Assembly (NCBI GenBank): GCA_000708835.1
Contig: DF237539.1
Coordinates: 1-53,832 of the forward strand
Direction: 5' to 3'
Length of the DNA: 53,832 nucleotides
Origin: Klebsormidium nitens
Taxonomy: Eukaryota > Streptophyta > Klebsormidiophyceae > Klebsormidiales > Klebsormidiaceae
Shown here: positions 37,501 to 49,263 of the stretch, one piece after another
Position numbering within the stretch: the first letter of the stretch is position 1
How the letters are laid out: each line of letters begins with the position of its first letter
The notes under the pieces: model-generated
The model's database searches: none
What the model was told of the DNA's origin: nothing
What the model saw: the letters and a program-made list of their open reading frames with translations, nothing else
Translations under genes and position numbers: made by a program

Positions 37501-38667
37501 AATCCGATGGCTAGTCTGACGCAACAGCTATTTCATTTCGCGTCCCCTCACGTCTGCAGAGTAAGCTGCATGATCGGCGGTCGGGAGGACAGCGGCCTGG
37601 ACGTCGCTGCCGTGGTCTGCCTGGGGTACCCTCTCAAGGTACGGACCGCTGCATTCAAGCGAACCCCCGATGACGTCATGCCCGCAGCCTGGCGTGTCCA
37701 AACCGAACTTAGCTCCCGCAGCATGTTGTGTGGACCAGAGGGGGTTCGGACATTTTGCGAACTTTTAGAAGGCCTCTACAATATTGTAAAAGCTGGACTA
37801 TGCGGCTCGCAGAGATGGTGCCTTATGGTACCAGCTCATCAATCTGCAAATTGTCGTTTTTCGAGCATCCTTTCCAATCTCCCGACAGCCTTGCTGACAG
37901 ATTGTGTACTGACTGATGAGTCGGCAGGAGAGTTCGGACGGTTGGGCAATCTCGTCCTGATTCAAGGTCGAAAAGATTGGCGGCAACATGAAACGGGATG
38001 CCAGACGAAGATTCCGCCGTTGAGGTGGCTCTTGATGTTTTGCGGTTCGTTCCTTCTCAGGGCATGGGGAAGGGTCCGCTCCGTGAGCAGACGCTGTTGG
38101 ACCTCAAGTGCCCGGTGCTCTTTGTCCAGGTAACTTCGCATTACTTTCGCTGGCTTTTTATGCGGGCCAAAAGTATGGGATCGCCCTTTTCTTCATTTTG
38201 TCATTCGCCGTAGACCTGACCCCGTTCGTTTGGGAATTCCCCCTTGCCCAGCTCTCCGCATTTGGTATCCTCATGCGCAGCTAAACTCTTCTTGAGACCG
38301 TCGTTTCCTTGTTCTGCTGGCCGCTGCTCGAGCTCAGCCTGGCCTTGAACAACTTGGCGCCCTAATCAGCGCTTGTCCCGTTATAAAAAGCGTGTTCTCT
38401 GGACCGAAAGCCACATTCTCCTTTGAAGACTCAGCCTCCAGTTCCCGTCTGCTGCTACAGGGCAGCAAGGACTCCATGTGCCCGCTCGATTCACTGGCAG
38501 ACGTCCGAGAGCGTATGTCTGCGGACAACAACTTATACGTCGTGGAGGGCGGCGATCACGGGCTGTCGGTCGGTGTAAAAGCGCTCGCGGCCCAGGAGCT
38601 CACTAAAGAGGAGGCCGAGTCGGCAGCGCTTGAGGCGATTGCGACCTTCCTTAGTCCCTTGCTCTGA
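31517..38667 (+). CDS. Large disordered Cys-motif protein fused to a KANL3/TEX30-like alpha/beta-hydrolase, 7 exons
   Basis: Exons are 31517-32812, 33498-35800, 36270-36331, 36787-36922, 37560-37638, 38061-38129 and 38461-38667, all in phase, giving 1383 aa. The first ~1175 residues are low-complexity (Pro/Ser/Glu, later Lys/Arg/Gly) with two short Cys clusters: CAAC...YCYLKHG from residue 316, and CNACRKVRKGGCGTPRAYSGC from residue 651. The second sits just after an AT-hook-like PGRPKP. The C-terminal ~200 residues are an alpha/beta-hydrolase: oxyanion strand VFAHGAGAG (His1187), nucleophile elbow GKSMGSR (Ser1262), acid in GSKD (Asp1319) and His1348 in GGDHGLS. This matches the TEX30/KANL3 family, whose animal KANL3 member is a histone-acetyltransferase complex subunit. 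The basic tail suggests nuclear localisation (inference). E1 and E2 join in frame at AAG|GTGAGC; E2 has no credible start of its own. The substrate is unknown. Confidence 0.82.
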
Positions 38668-40026
38668 TGAATCTTCCAGATTACTTTCGCATGAGTAGTT
38701 AGGGGGACAAGTACCTGCCAGGTGTGTCGGTCACACATTCTTTGATTCGCGAGCTCTATGGTTCCTGTAGCGGCGGGACGAAGACAGAGCGAGACGATGC
38801 AGATTCGATGAAAGAGGTGAGAGAGTTCAGAAGGTTGTCAGAAAGTGTGACCGGTTAGAATCTCCTAAGGCGGCCGCCATGTTATTGTGCGACCCACGTC
38901 ACAGGCGATTCCAAGTTTGCTCCAAACGATGTTAGATTCGGATCAACCGAATTTGTTACCTGCACAAGAGGCTGGTTGCAAAATACCTGATAGCATGTAG
39001 GGTCATATAATTGCACACGTTGCGCGTCAGCGCCGTGCACGCAACGTCCATACTATAGCATGTCGGATCCGACGGATGTGCTTTAAGCTGCATGCACTGG
39101 ATTGGCTTGATCGGTCCTGCATGGCCCGCATGGGTTATACGTCAGGGCGGCCATCCGATTGACGCCGCTGCTCGGCAGCCCGCGCGCATGCCCACTGGCA
39201 CTGAGCTGCATCTGTTGGCTGTTCAAGGCGGCTGAGCTCTGTCCATTGTACGCGCGCGAAGTGGACCCGTCAATCCACTCATCTAACGTACGCGCACTGA
39301 AGCTTGCAACCCTGCAGCAAGCTGAGTTATAAGGCCCCGGATAAATGTACGTCTGTCAGTGTATCGTAGTACGTTCGATCGGACTGTCACTGACCGGGCC
39401 GCGTCCGGCATGGTGCCGCCACAGTTCAATCAGTGCTTGAAGCTGCTAATTGTCCGGCTTCTCACTCGATCGCCCAGCTCAACTCCGACGTATACGACGA
39501 CTCGAGCTTTGGGCCATGGATCATGGAGACTCGGGGTTGCGATTGATATCCTCTCCGTCAGGTCTGCTTGATTGACGGAGGAGAACTCAGCAAGCTGCAT
39601 CACCGCTCGAAGTACGCGCTGTTCGATCAGCTAGCATTGGCATCCACGAGCAGACCAAGGATCCTTTGAAGCCCCTTTGAAGAAACGAGATGGACGGCTG
39701 TACCTCTAAAGACTTTGATTTGTTTTAATCTCGGAGGGGCGAACCCAGGCGAACCTCGAAGCTTCACGTCCATATGTACCTCTTCGCATCTCCGACTAGC
39801 CGCTAGACGAATCTAAATGACCTGTCTCTATCAAGTGGCCGGTCACCAACCTTGACAGTAACCCGACTCCAGAACCTCGATGACATGATTTGATTGATTG
39901 ATTGATCCACGTTTTATCTCACCATATACTAGTAGCCTACTCGCTTTGATTTCTTCGTGTCTCCAGCTTCGAGGCGCCGAGAGCCGTGTGCCTTCCTTTC
40001 ATGCTTGCACATGACTGAAGGGGACA
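38668..40026. other. Intergenic region
   Basis: No gene is seen. It contains a GATT/GATTGATT microsatellite at about 39890-39905 and several GC-rich palindromic words around 39010-39250. The promoter of the PC-esterase gene should lie in its right half. Confidence 0.45.
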
Positions 40027-42652
40027 ATGACTCGGCCAATTGATTTGATCCTCGAACTTCACGATTTTACGAGATTCTTGTTGGCTTTCAAACAAGGGCA
40101 CTATAGCCATCCGGAAGTCATCAACTTTCTTGCGCCCTCAGCTCGCACCGTTGTCATGGCGCTTTGCAAGGCAGGCCGGTGTCTAAAAGCAAACCAAAAG
40201 TCACCAGAAAAAGATAGAGTTGAGGACAGACCTTCATCCAGATGGAGAACACAACCCCGCGTGCGGCGCGCCATGGCGTCTTTTTGGAGCGCCAGTTTTG
40301 CTGCGTGCGTGTTCTGCCTGTTAGCAGGAGATTATCTGCAAATTTGGCAGCGGTCTGGGCTGGGCTCAACTTTGCAAGGTTTCTTTCCAGAAGGCAAGGG
40401 GTCCTTTGCCAAGGAAACGCAAGGTTTGCAAGGCACGATGAATCAAAGCAACAACATTGTGCACAAAGATCATCAACTTGCGTTCGCTCCAGATCAATCA
40501 GCAGAGAGTTGCAAGTTAGAAGCAGGTCATGAGTTCGCATCTGGCTTGATCGTCCAGGGAGCTTGCACGTGCCTTCCGGGACTTGAGTGCACTTTACACA
40601 TCCGCTCTTTCCTCGAAGAGCACTGGGACACAGACGATAAAATGGCGCAGGAGCTGCTCGTCGTTTTTGAAGGCCCCGCACGCGCCATTGCCAGACTGGA
40701 GCCAGACAACAAAAACAGCGCCTTCGCCGCCTGGAGGGCCCGCTACCAGATCTGGGACCCCGGTTCGTACCGGGTCTCCGTGCAGGCGGGATGCACGGCG
40801 CGGAGCCAGAGCGTCATCCTGGCAACCTTTGGCGTGCAAGTGTCGGGGTTTGAGGGTTTAGGCACGCGGCCGCGGCCGACGCCGTGCGATTTTGGGCAGC
40901 ATGGACGATGGCTTCTCGATCAACCGAGCAAGGATTACCGTTGGATACCTTTCCCGTGCGCCCCGCCTCTGGTAAATACGGAGACCTTCCCACAGGAGAT
41001 AAGGCGGAGGGGTTATGGAAGGATAGTGTTCATAGGCGATTCCCACCAGCGAATGCTGTACATGCACCTGAAATTTCTGCTGGATGGGCGGGCGATCGTT
41101 GCGGACTACGACCGCCACGTGGACTTCACAAGCACCATCAATGAAGGGGATCCTGAAAGTGAATTGCAGCTCCGCTTCTACTGGGTTGACGGGTGAGCAG
41201 AGAGGTCTTGTTTCAAGCAGTGCTGTCCGCTGAAGACATACGTTTTTATTTGCGAGCTCTCTGATAACATCAACAATACTGACTCGACATAAGGTGTGCT
41301 TGACGTAATAGATACTGATTCGATTATCCAGGTGCTGACACGTTCTCGTTCGAGACGTCTTCAACCTTGAAGTTGCTGTCAACAAGAGAAGGTTATGGAA
41401 CGTTGTTCCGACGTTCCGAGCTTCCTCTTTGTGGGTACACTTTACATCGGTCCCCTTTCCTTGGCAAAATGGCACTGATCCGTTCCGCTTGCTTCCCTTG
41501 CAGCATTTACCGGAACGGCCAGGACGGATGCCGGAACAGAGGGCGGTACTCCCGTCGCGAAGACTCCTTTCCTGAGATTGCCGCGAGCGACGACTCAATC
41601 TTTGTCCTTGACGCTGGAGCTTGGAGCGCCACATTCTGCGACAGGTATTCGTTCAAATTTAGAACAAGCCGCTATGTCTCGCGGCTTCGCACCTTTCTAA
41701 GCTTACATGCGAAAGCAAAGTAACCGTTAGTTTCATGATCCAGTAACTTTGTCCCTCCTATGTGAGCACAAGAAAAGGCTTACTAAAAATATTGGTCTTG
41801 TGAAACAAGTAAGACCGACACCGTACTGGAAGAGGGTACTTTTCAGTAGGAGACGATCTTACAGCTTTGGCGGCCTCGTTTTCAGACCGGCAACATGCTG
41901 AAACGGGTAAGCCAGACTTTCAAGTACGCAGCGGGCTGAATGTGTGCGGCAGAATCAGTCGAGTTCGCTCTTAATCAAAGCCGGAAAAACGTTCAACGTT
42001 CCCTCTGGTGAATGAAAATACAGGGCCACAAACGCCCTTGTATAAAATGCTCTGTCCTCGACGCGTCCAACGGCAACGTAAGGTGTTCTACCTTCTTTAC
42101 GAGCTCGAAGCTCAAGGAAGAGTGTGCAGTGGCAGCGTCATACAAGCCTGCTCAGTTCGACCAGATGATTGTACGTACACTCACTCGGCCGAGAAAGTTC
42201 CATCTCTCAATGTGAGCATGCCCCCGGCTGCAATCGTGCGTTTTTCAAGGACCGTATTCCTGATCACATCGTTTTTCAATCACAGGCCCCTCCAAGCATA
42301 TACCCGGCACATTTTACCGTTCATCGACTGGGGCGCATCTCTTGTCCGCGGAAACAGCACCCTTGTGTGGCGGACGGCTCCCCCTTCCGTCTGGTTCTGC
42401 GAACGGAAGAACGGAATCCTTCACCACTTCAATGAGATAACGTCACACCTACTGAGTGGGCGTATACCAGAGGTTAAGGTGTTTGACAGCTGGCAGATCG
42501 AGGCGCCCCGTTTCCGGGATGCAGACCCAATCAGCCATTACTCCTGGACGGAACCTAATGCGAACGGAAACGGAACGCTGGTGATGGCCGGTCCTGTGGG
42601 GAAGGCAGTAGTGCACGCATTCATGACTTGGGTACTCGAGAATCATAACTAG
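40027..42652 (+). CDS. Membrane-anchored Ig-like / PC-esterase (NXPE-like) protein, 4 exons
   Basis: Likely a secretory-pathway acyl-esterase or acyltransferase acting on glycans; the substrate is unknown. Exons are 40027-41192, 41504-41644, 42104-42211 and 42286-42652, giving 593 aa. Starting at the in-frame ATG 40273 gives 511 aa and places the hydrophobic segment (SFAACVFCLLAG) at the very N-terminus as a signal anchor; I slightly prefer that start. Residues ~165-275 look like a filamin/Ig-like domain (ARYQIWDPGSYRVSVQAGC). The esterase part has GRIVFIGDSHQRML (Ser339), then LVWRTAPP and RDADPISHYSW near the end, giving Asp552 and His556 as candidates for the GDSL-like triad. The acid-to-His spacing is one residue longer than the usual DxxH. 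Exon 3 is the weak point: its acceptor (ACGAG before 42104) is not CAG, but it is the only one I found that keeps phase on both sides. Confidence 0.75.
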
Positions 42653-44437
42653 TTAAGCACAGGCCGTAGGGATGGAAAACGCCTTTGGCTGCTCGCTCTT
42701 TCGCTTCTTATTTTCTGTACTTTTAATCCTTAATTGAAGGGTCTGATGAGTATGTACCTTTCTGTGCAGCCATTTCTGACAAGTGGATAGCACAGAATCA
42801 GTCTCTAGCCCATGCGCAATCTACGTCGCTACATTGAGAGTCCGGAAGCGTTTAGAACTCATTTTTAGGATACGAAACGTAAGATGCCACGTGAAAGCTT
42901 ACAACATCCGCAAAGGACGTGCATATTTTCTGATCCTAACAATTTGACATGAGAACATAAAACAGAGTTGTCAATCCGTAGATGTGCTCAATTTTTACAA
43001 CCGCATAGAATGAAGGTGCCAACACAGAATCCACTTGACCGGCCCTCACCCGATTTGGCACCTTCGGTCACCGCCTCTGGAACCTCAACTTGTCCGTTTG
43101 ACTGCTGACAAGCCTCGAAAACTCAAGACCAGCCTGAAAGTGTGATGCCATCGCAACCGTCAAAGAGTCAGGCTGCCTCTTGCCTCAGTTGTCCTTGCCT
43201 GTTGGATGCTTAGCGCCAATCGACACACATGACGTCGGCTTTGAGTAAAACTTGGGATAAAAAAACTTGAACCTGGTGAAAAACCCCGTATCCTATCCTA
43301 TCCTCTATCCTTTTTACAAAACTCACCCCTCCTCCAAGCGACATGTCGTTGGAATCATCGTCCATAAGCACTCTGATGCTTATCCTGCTATTTCCTGGCA
43401 TACTTCAAGTCGTATCACTGCAGACTCCGATTACCCGCCATCATCATTCGAACGTTATCAATTGCAAGATGCCTCTCAAATCCAACTAAGCGCGGCAGCT
43501 AGCGTGCACTTATGCAAGTGCTTAGCTAGAATGGATGCAAGCTCAATGAACGAGGTGCGTCCTTGTTATGAGCAATGCTTGTGCAACCATGCAAATAGAC
43601 AAAGCCTAGCCAAGATGTAGAACCGCTCGTTCGTTCGAGACTCTTTCGGGTTTCTGATACATCGTCGAGGCTTACCTCGATAGTCTGTTGGCAAAGCCTA
43701 TTGCTTCCTTTGGCTTAGCTTAGGACTGCTAGTGATCTTTCCATCCTCAATGCGCTTAAGGGGTGCGTCTCTATCCCCTGACTTGATTGGATAATCTGCA
43801 TCAATAAAGCTGCAAAAGACATGCAAGTCGGTCAGACGTGGACCCTCTCAAACGACGTAAACTCCAGTTCCGCTCAATCGCCACAGTTGGCTGAAGAAAG
43901 CCCTTCGAGTTTGACCAACCGCTGGACCAAGATGCACCACTGACCATGTGCAACAAGGAGGGTCGAAGCTTGGACATACTGTCCGTCGAAAATGCTTGAC
44001 GCTACCTAGAAGCACCTTCGCACAACGCTCTGAGCGGAACAGGTAGACTGGGTAGAGCGTCATCACTAGGAATCGTCTACTTAACCTTGAATCCACTTAC
44101 AAAGTTCCCGAACCCTTGGGCTCTTCTCTGTAGCCAGCCGAACGGAGCCTGTTGAAAAAACAGCAAACAGGTTAGCGGACAACGATGGCCTTGCTGAGTG
44201 GACTGCATTGCGCTGTCGTACACGCAAGCGCCCTTTGTCGGATGAAAGGGTGCAAAGTCTGGTTGCTGCAAAGAGGTTCCTGGGAGCAGGCAGCTGCGCT
44301 TTTGTAAGAGAGACCACAGTCGTAGGACATGTACTCCGAAGGAACATCACCTCCAAGCAGCGCTCCAGCGTTGTGGCCCCAACCAGCTTGAAACACAACA
44401 GAGTATAACAAGGAGGAGCCAGAGGTATGCTGGAGAC
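42653..44437. other. Stretch with no supported gene
   Basis: A short TATCC microsatellite lies at about 43290-43312. Overlapping minus-strand open frames at 44081-44411 have no recognisable domain and conflict with each other. They could be exons of the small gene to the right, but I could not join them convincingly. Confidence 0.4.
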
Positions 44438-44812
44438 CTACATCTCGGCAACTTGGCCTTGTATCGTGACTCGGACCGCCCTGCCCTTTCCAGCCCCGGT
44501 CCGCAAGGTGACCAGAGCAGGCCCGCGAGACTTGTGCCCCTCCGTGTTCGCGCTCCTTGCCTTGCTGTTGGGTGGAGGGTAGGAGTAGGAGTCTGTTATG
44601 GCCGCCTTCATCGCCTCTATCTCCGCAATGATCGCCATCTTTGCTTCCTTACGCTTCTGCTTATACTCCGCGGCTCGTTGGGCGTTCGCAGCAAACAATT
44701 CGTCGAACTCAGCTCTGAAAGACGATTGAAACTCGTCAAGCGAGTCACCACTGCACGATCCGGCCCGCAGCTCATTGGGAGGCTTGCCAGGGGTTCCTGG
44801 AGAGAGAGCCAT
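44438..44812 (-). CDS. Small Lys/Glu/Ala-rich coiled-coil protein, unknown function
   Basis: An uninterrupted 124-codon frame opens with MALSPGTPGKPP. The middle (~residues 28-72) is a strongly helical charged segment (EFDELFAANAQRAAEYKQKR, then further Lys/Ala/Glu) likely to form a coiled coil. The C-terminal third is basic (GHKSRGPALVTLRTGAGKGR). GC content is exon-like and the codon pattern differs from the intergenic DNA around it. It diverges from the regucalcin gene with 644 bp between the starts. It may be one exon of a larger gene. I do not recognise a family. Confidence 0.45.
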   Translation of the reverse strand: MALSPGTPGKPPNELRAGSCSGDSLDEFQSSFRAEFDELFAANAQRAAEYKQKRKEAKMAIIAEIEAMKAAITDSYSYPPPNSKARSANTEGHKSRGPALVTLRTGAGKGRAVRVTIQGQVAEM

Positions 44813-45456
44813 CCTGACAGCGCCTGCTCGACAGTCTACAAGTCTAGGGGCTGCAACAAGATCAAAAGCAAGGGATGGCGACGCCCGGCCCTGAGCTTGT
44901 CAACCATGCGCGCCTAAGGAAAACAGATGCTCCTCCTACAGCTTCAGCGCGCAGCTGCCTGCGCAAGTGCCTGTTCGACAGAGATCCTTCTTTCACCTGA
45001 GGGTTTTCAGCGTTTGCAATGTATCAGACAGCTGCGTATTGGCCCGCGCGCAGCTAGTACGGTCGACATGAGTTTGCGCGGCCGCGTGGCCGCTTCTCCA
45101 GAGGGTTTCAAGTTTTTGCGCTTGACGTCACGTACGTCCTACGCCTTAGAAGCTGACGTCACTAGTTCATTTGGCTCTCTGACAATGCGACGCGTGTCAT
45201 CTATGTACTGGCCTAGCTATAGACGGCCCCTTCTGCTTGAATTGCAATCAGCAATGCAATGCAACGCGGGAATCAGGATGTGCGGTTTTGCAGGACCCCC
45301 ATATATACTAGGACTACACCTATAGTCGCATTTGGGCGCTGCCAGCATTGTAGCCTGTAGGTGAGGTTGGCGCCACCTTCGCATCGGCACATCCGAAGTA
45401 GTCACCTGAGGTGGTCTCTGAGGGACCGCTGATTGTGCGCATTTTCGGTTGCACCG
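44813..45456. promoter_or_regulatory. Divergent promoter with paired TGACGTCA sites and a TATA-like box
   Basis: Two perfect palindromes TGACGTCA (45123-45130 and 45154-45161), the core recognised by plant and animal bZIP factors, lie 31 bp apart, close to three helical turns. CATATATA at about 45299 is a TATA candidate for the regucalcin gene, whose ATG is at 45457. Confidence 0.5.
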
Positions 45457-48400
45457 ATGGCGAAAGTTGAGCTGGCGCTAGACAGCAAGTGCATATTGGG
45501 CGAGTGCCCCATCTCTGAAGCATCCGGGAAGGTAAGGCGAGGTGGCGCAAGCACGGCCTGACATGGATCTAAGCAATAAAGTTTCTCAACTGTATTCTTT
45601 GAAACTAACTTGACGAAGGATTGGCCCACAATAGGGCTTAGCACCGTGATCAATCTTCATGTTCGATTGACATTAGAGCCCTACAAACTGAATTCAACAT
45701 GCAATGCTGTCTGCACCAGAGACAAGTGGCAGCGGTGGATGCTGCATTCTTAATTCTTTGTGTATATCCCTAGGTCCATTTTGTTGACATCAACAAGAAG
45801 CTGATCCACACGCTAGATCCCTCCTCCGACGACCATGAGATCATCGAGACGCCTGAGTTCGTGGGGTGCATTGTGCCACGCGCTGGAAAGGGGTTGCTTG
45901 CAGGCTTGCAGGTTGGTTTGCTTGCGCTCTTTCTCAATACTTTAAGGCGGCCTTTCTACAGGCTTGTATGTGCTTTTGTGGCAGCATTGCTTGGCAGTGT
46001 GCCTCTCTGACTGCAGCCGGATGGATGATTCTTTGATCTTCTGCGTCAGCTACACTCCATTTCTCTGTGGTTGTAGCCACTGTCGAATGTCACAAAGCGC
46101 AGCTGCTGTTTTATAGTCCTGTCTCCTGGTAGCCGGCATTCAGTTGCATTTGATCTTTTTGTGGTGGTGCAGCTTTCGACGCCAACCCTTCTGTAAACTT
46201 TCTGAAAAATCGAAGTTTCGTGTTTGGAATTTGAGGGCCATTGTTCAAAGTCCATGCTGTGGAAAGTATCCCTCTTCAAAGGCTTTCAGTTTGATGCAAG
46301 TATTGGCCACCGCTGCAGCCTTTGCCTAGGCATCATCTTTTTCTAGGTTGATTGGACAGAGGGCAAGCACCGAATGTACACAGCACCAGAGTCAAGCTCA
46401 GCTTTTGTTTCTTTGATTCTTTTGTCAGACATGCATCTGCTAATATGTGCACTGATGTGTGGTCGTCTTTGCAGCACACCATTGTCCATGTTGACACCAT
46501 GGTCAGCAAGCTAGGCGACGTCGTGGCCCGCGTTCCTGAGGGGAATGCAAAAGAGCACTTTCGGTTCAATGATGGAAAGGTGGATCCGGCAGGAAGGTTC
46601 TGGGTGAGTTCGAAAGCTGGTTTTCTGCTATTCAAAGATGGTGCTTGCTGAGGGTTTTGGCCTTTCTTATAGATATTGGGCGATTCGAAATTATGCTTTT
46701 GTAGTCCAGTCTGTTGACGAAGGTCAGCCCCCCTTCAATGCGGTGTGTGGGCCATCAAAAGCTAGATGGACGTTTTTCGATGTGCGCCTAGTTCTTGTTA
46801 GGCAATAAATAAGCAGGTTCGTGTGGATATCTGCAATTGATCAGACGAGCGCACAGGATATACGTTCAAGGAAATGGAAAAGGCTGTCCGTGTATCCGGC
46901 TGGCTCCTCTTAGTTCTGCATCTCCAAGGAACGTTTGGGTTTTTTCCTGAATGATTGGCTAAAGACTTATCGCTTCCATGTACATCCTACTCGAACAGCT
47001 CAACTTCCCACTTTCACTTATGTAAGCTTACCACGTCGGACTGTTCTGATTTGTCGATGTTTTCCTGACGCCGCAGTCTCTGCATGACAGGTTGGCCATA
47101 TGAACCTGCACTGGCGAGACCCGACGGTGGCCAAGGGCAAGCTGTATTGTTTGGATCCAGCAAAGAAGGACGACGGTCTGGTGGTGAAACTGAACGACAC
47201 CGTTCTTTCCAACGGCCTGTGCTGGAGCAGCGACAAGCGGTCCTTCTTCTGGGTGGACACATCACTGCAGGTGGGGATAATCAAGTGTTTTCAACGCAAT
47301 ACTCAGAGCTTGGTCAAAGTCTAAAGTCGATATCAAATGAAGAATCCACTCGAGGATGCACCACTCGATTCTCCAAACCTCGATTGGCTCACATGCTGCG
47401 GTTGTCTGACGTGCCCGTTCCGCCTTGCCATATTTTCAGTTTGTGGTTGAAACAACGTGTCTAAAAGCAAGAGTCTGCGCCAAGATATTTAGGGGGATCG
47501 TCTTTGACGCAACTCGCTCGTTATTGACGAAGTGTAGCGCCCTGTCGCGGCTGAAGTTCCCAATCAATTCAATTTAAGCAAACACCGGCCTCAGAGGTGA
47601 TCGTCCTCAGTGCTGTAACTGCTGACCGCGTGTCTCCCATGCAGAAAGCGTACCACTTTGACTACGACCTAGAGTCCGGCGACATCAGCAACCAAAAAGT
47701 GTGCGTCGATGTTCCCGAAGACTTTGGTAAGTCACTGGTTCTGCTCCGCACCGTGAACGTACACGCACGGGCCCTCCGCAAGTCTGTTGCTCGAAAGTTC
47801 CCACAGTCGTTTTGCTTCTCTATTCCAGTTGAGTGCCTAATGTTTGGACAGGCGGACTCCCTCCCCTGAGGTCTTTGCAGCCTGTCATTGTCTCGATGTC
47901 CGTTGGGAGACAGCAATTATTAGAGGAACGATGCACGGATTCTCAAGCAAGTGCTCCATTCGTGAGACGAACCGTTGAAGACGAGCTGTCCTCGTTTGAC
48001 TCCCCTGCTTGAGACACTGTGAAAGTTTGGTCCGAAGCGTCTGATTGTGAATAACCCCTCACCAGCCGAGATCAACTTCATGCGCTGCTTCTCACAGGCT
48101 TGCCCGACGGGATGACGATCGACTCAAACGATAAGCTATGGATCGCCATCGGCGAGAGCGGGCACGTGGCTCAGTACGACCCCGAGACTGGCAAGGAGCT
48201 GCAACGAGTGAAGCTGCCAGTGAAGAGGCCGACGTCTCTAGAGTTTGGAGGTGAGGCTTTCTGTTGATCAGCAAAATTTTGTTTCGAATAACTTGTGTGG
48301 AAGTCGAGCTGCGAACCAACCAGCCGGGGCTTTAATTTGTTTCGCCTTACAGAATTGCGCCTGCGCTGGGCCTCACTTCCATGTAAGGGGCAGTTGCACG

Positions 48401-49263
48401 GACAAAGGTTTCCTTGATGAGTGGACTCTCGACTTGGGGAGCGGGCGCAAAGAAGCGGGTGACCTCGCTACTTAGATTTGAAGCCGTGACACTTTGAACT
48501 GAAGAGAGCTTCTGATCTGAGAGTCGCGGCAACTTTGCATCGGACACTCTCGATATTGTGCCTTCAAATCCTGCGGGGTCCAGGAAGAGACGATTGAAGC
48601 TTCTTTAACCGAGCCAAACAGAGGTTGGACGAACGGAGCGTCCTCGGAATCCTCTACCCCTCTTGTCCTAAACTAAAATCGACGCTCGATTTAATCTGCA
48701 GGAAAGGACCTGTCCGAGTTGTACGTCACCACCAGGGAGGAGCCCGGTAAGCGCGTCCCTTAGACCGTCCCGAATGCAACGATAATCCGGAGCACCCTGT
48801 ATTCGCTTCTTTTGCGCTTCGGCACGGATATGCTTCTTCATGTCGTATGGTATTCGTGCGTCGCAGTTTCGAAACGGACGTGCCTCTTCGTACTGATAAA
48901 CCGTCCGGTAATCGTACATAGCAGTAACCAAAGACACGAGTTCAAAATCTAGTCGCATCCATGAGACAACTTTTGCAGATGCGCTTATCGCGATATAGCT
49001 AGACACATCTCTACTGGTGCCCCCGGCTCATGCATTTTCTATGGTCCTGCCTTGCAAATCTTTCAGAGTTTTCGTATTGAGGTCATTCATTGTTTTCTTG
49101 ATCCGTGGGCCTCGTCTGCTGCTTTACCGCCGCTCCTCGTTGTAAGAACTGCCATCTGTCCGTATATGCAGGCAAGAACCCTTCTCCGCACGCTGGAGGC
49201 CTCTTCAGGGCGCACATCCCCGGTGTCAAGGGTCTCGCACACTCTTTCGAGTATGCGGGTTGA
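45457..49263 (+). CDS. Regucalcin / SMP-30 / gluconolactonase-family protein, 8 exons
   Basis: Six-bladed beta-propeller metal-dependent lactonase family; members hydrolyse aldonolactones. Exons are 45457-45531, 45774-45911, 46475-46603, 47091-47270, 47645-47726, 48098-48250, 48702-48746 and 49172-49263, all in phase, giving 297 aa, the usual length for regucalcin. The metal and substrate residues fall almost exactly where family members have them: Glu16 (LGECP), Asn103-Asp104 (FRFNDGKVDPAGRFW), Asn155 (LSNGLCWS) and Asp205 (LPDGMTID). The C-terminus is GGLFRAHIPGVKGLAHSFEYAG. No targeting signal is seen, so the protein is probably cytosolic. The ATG at 45457 starts directly before the first conserved strand (AKVELALDSKCILGE). 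Confidence 0.94.

Noticed and set aside
42008-42285. Continuing the last PC-esterase exon leftwards in its open frame to 42008
   Set aside because: No splice acceptor in that frame keeps phase with exon 2. The CAG at 42285 and a separate exon 42104-42211 do.
44081-44411. Minus-strand frames at 44081-44398 and 44172-44411
   Set aside because: They overlap in different frames, have no domain, and give no phase-consistent join to 44438-44812.
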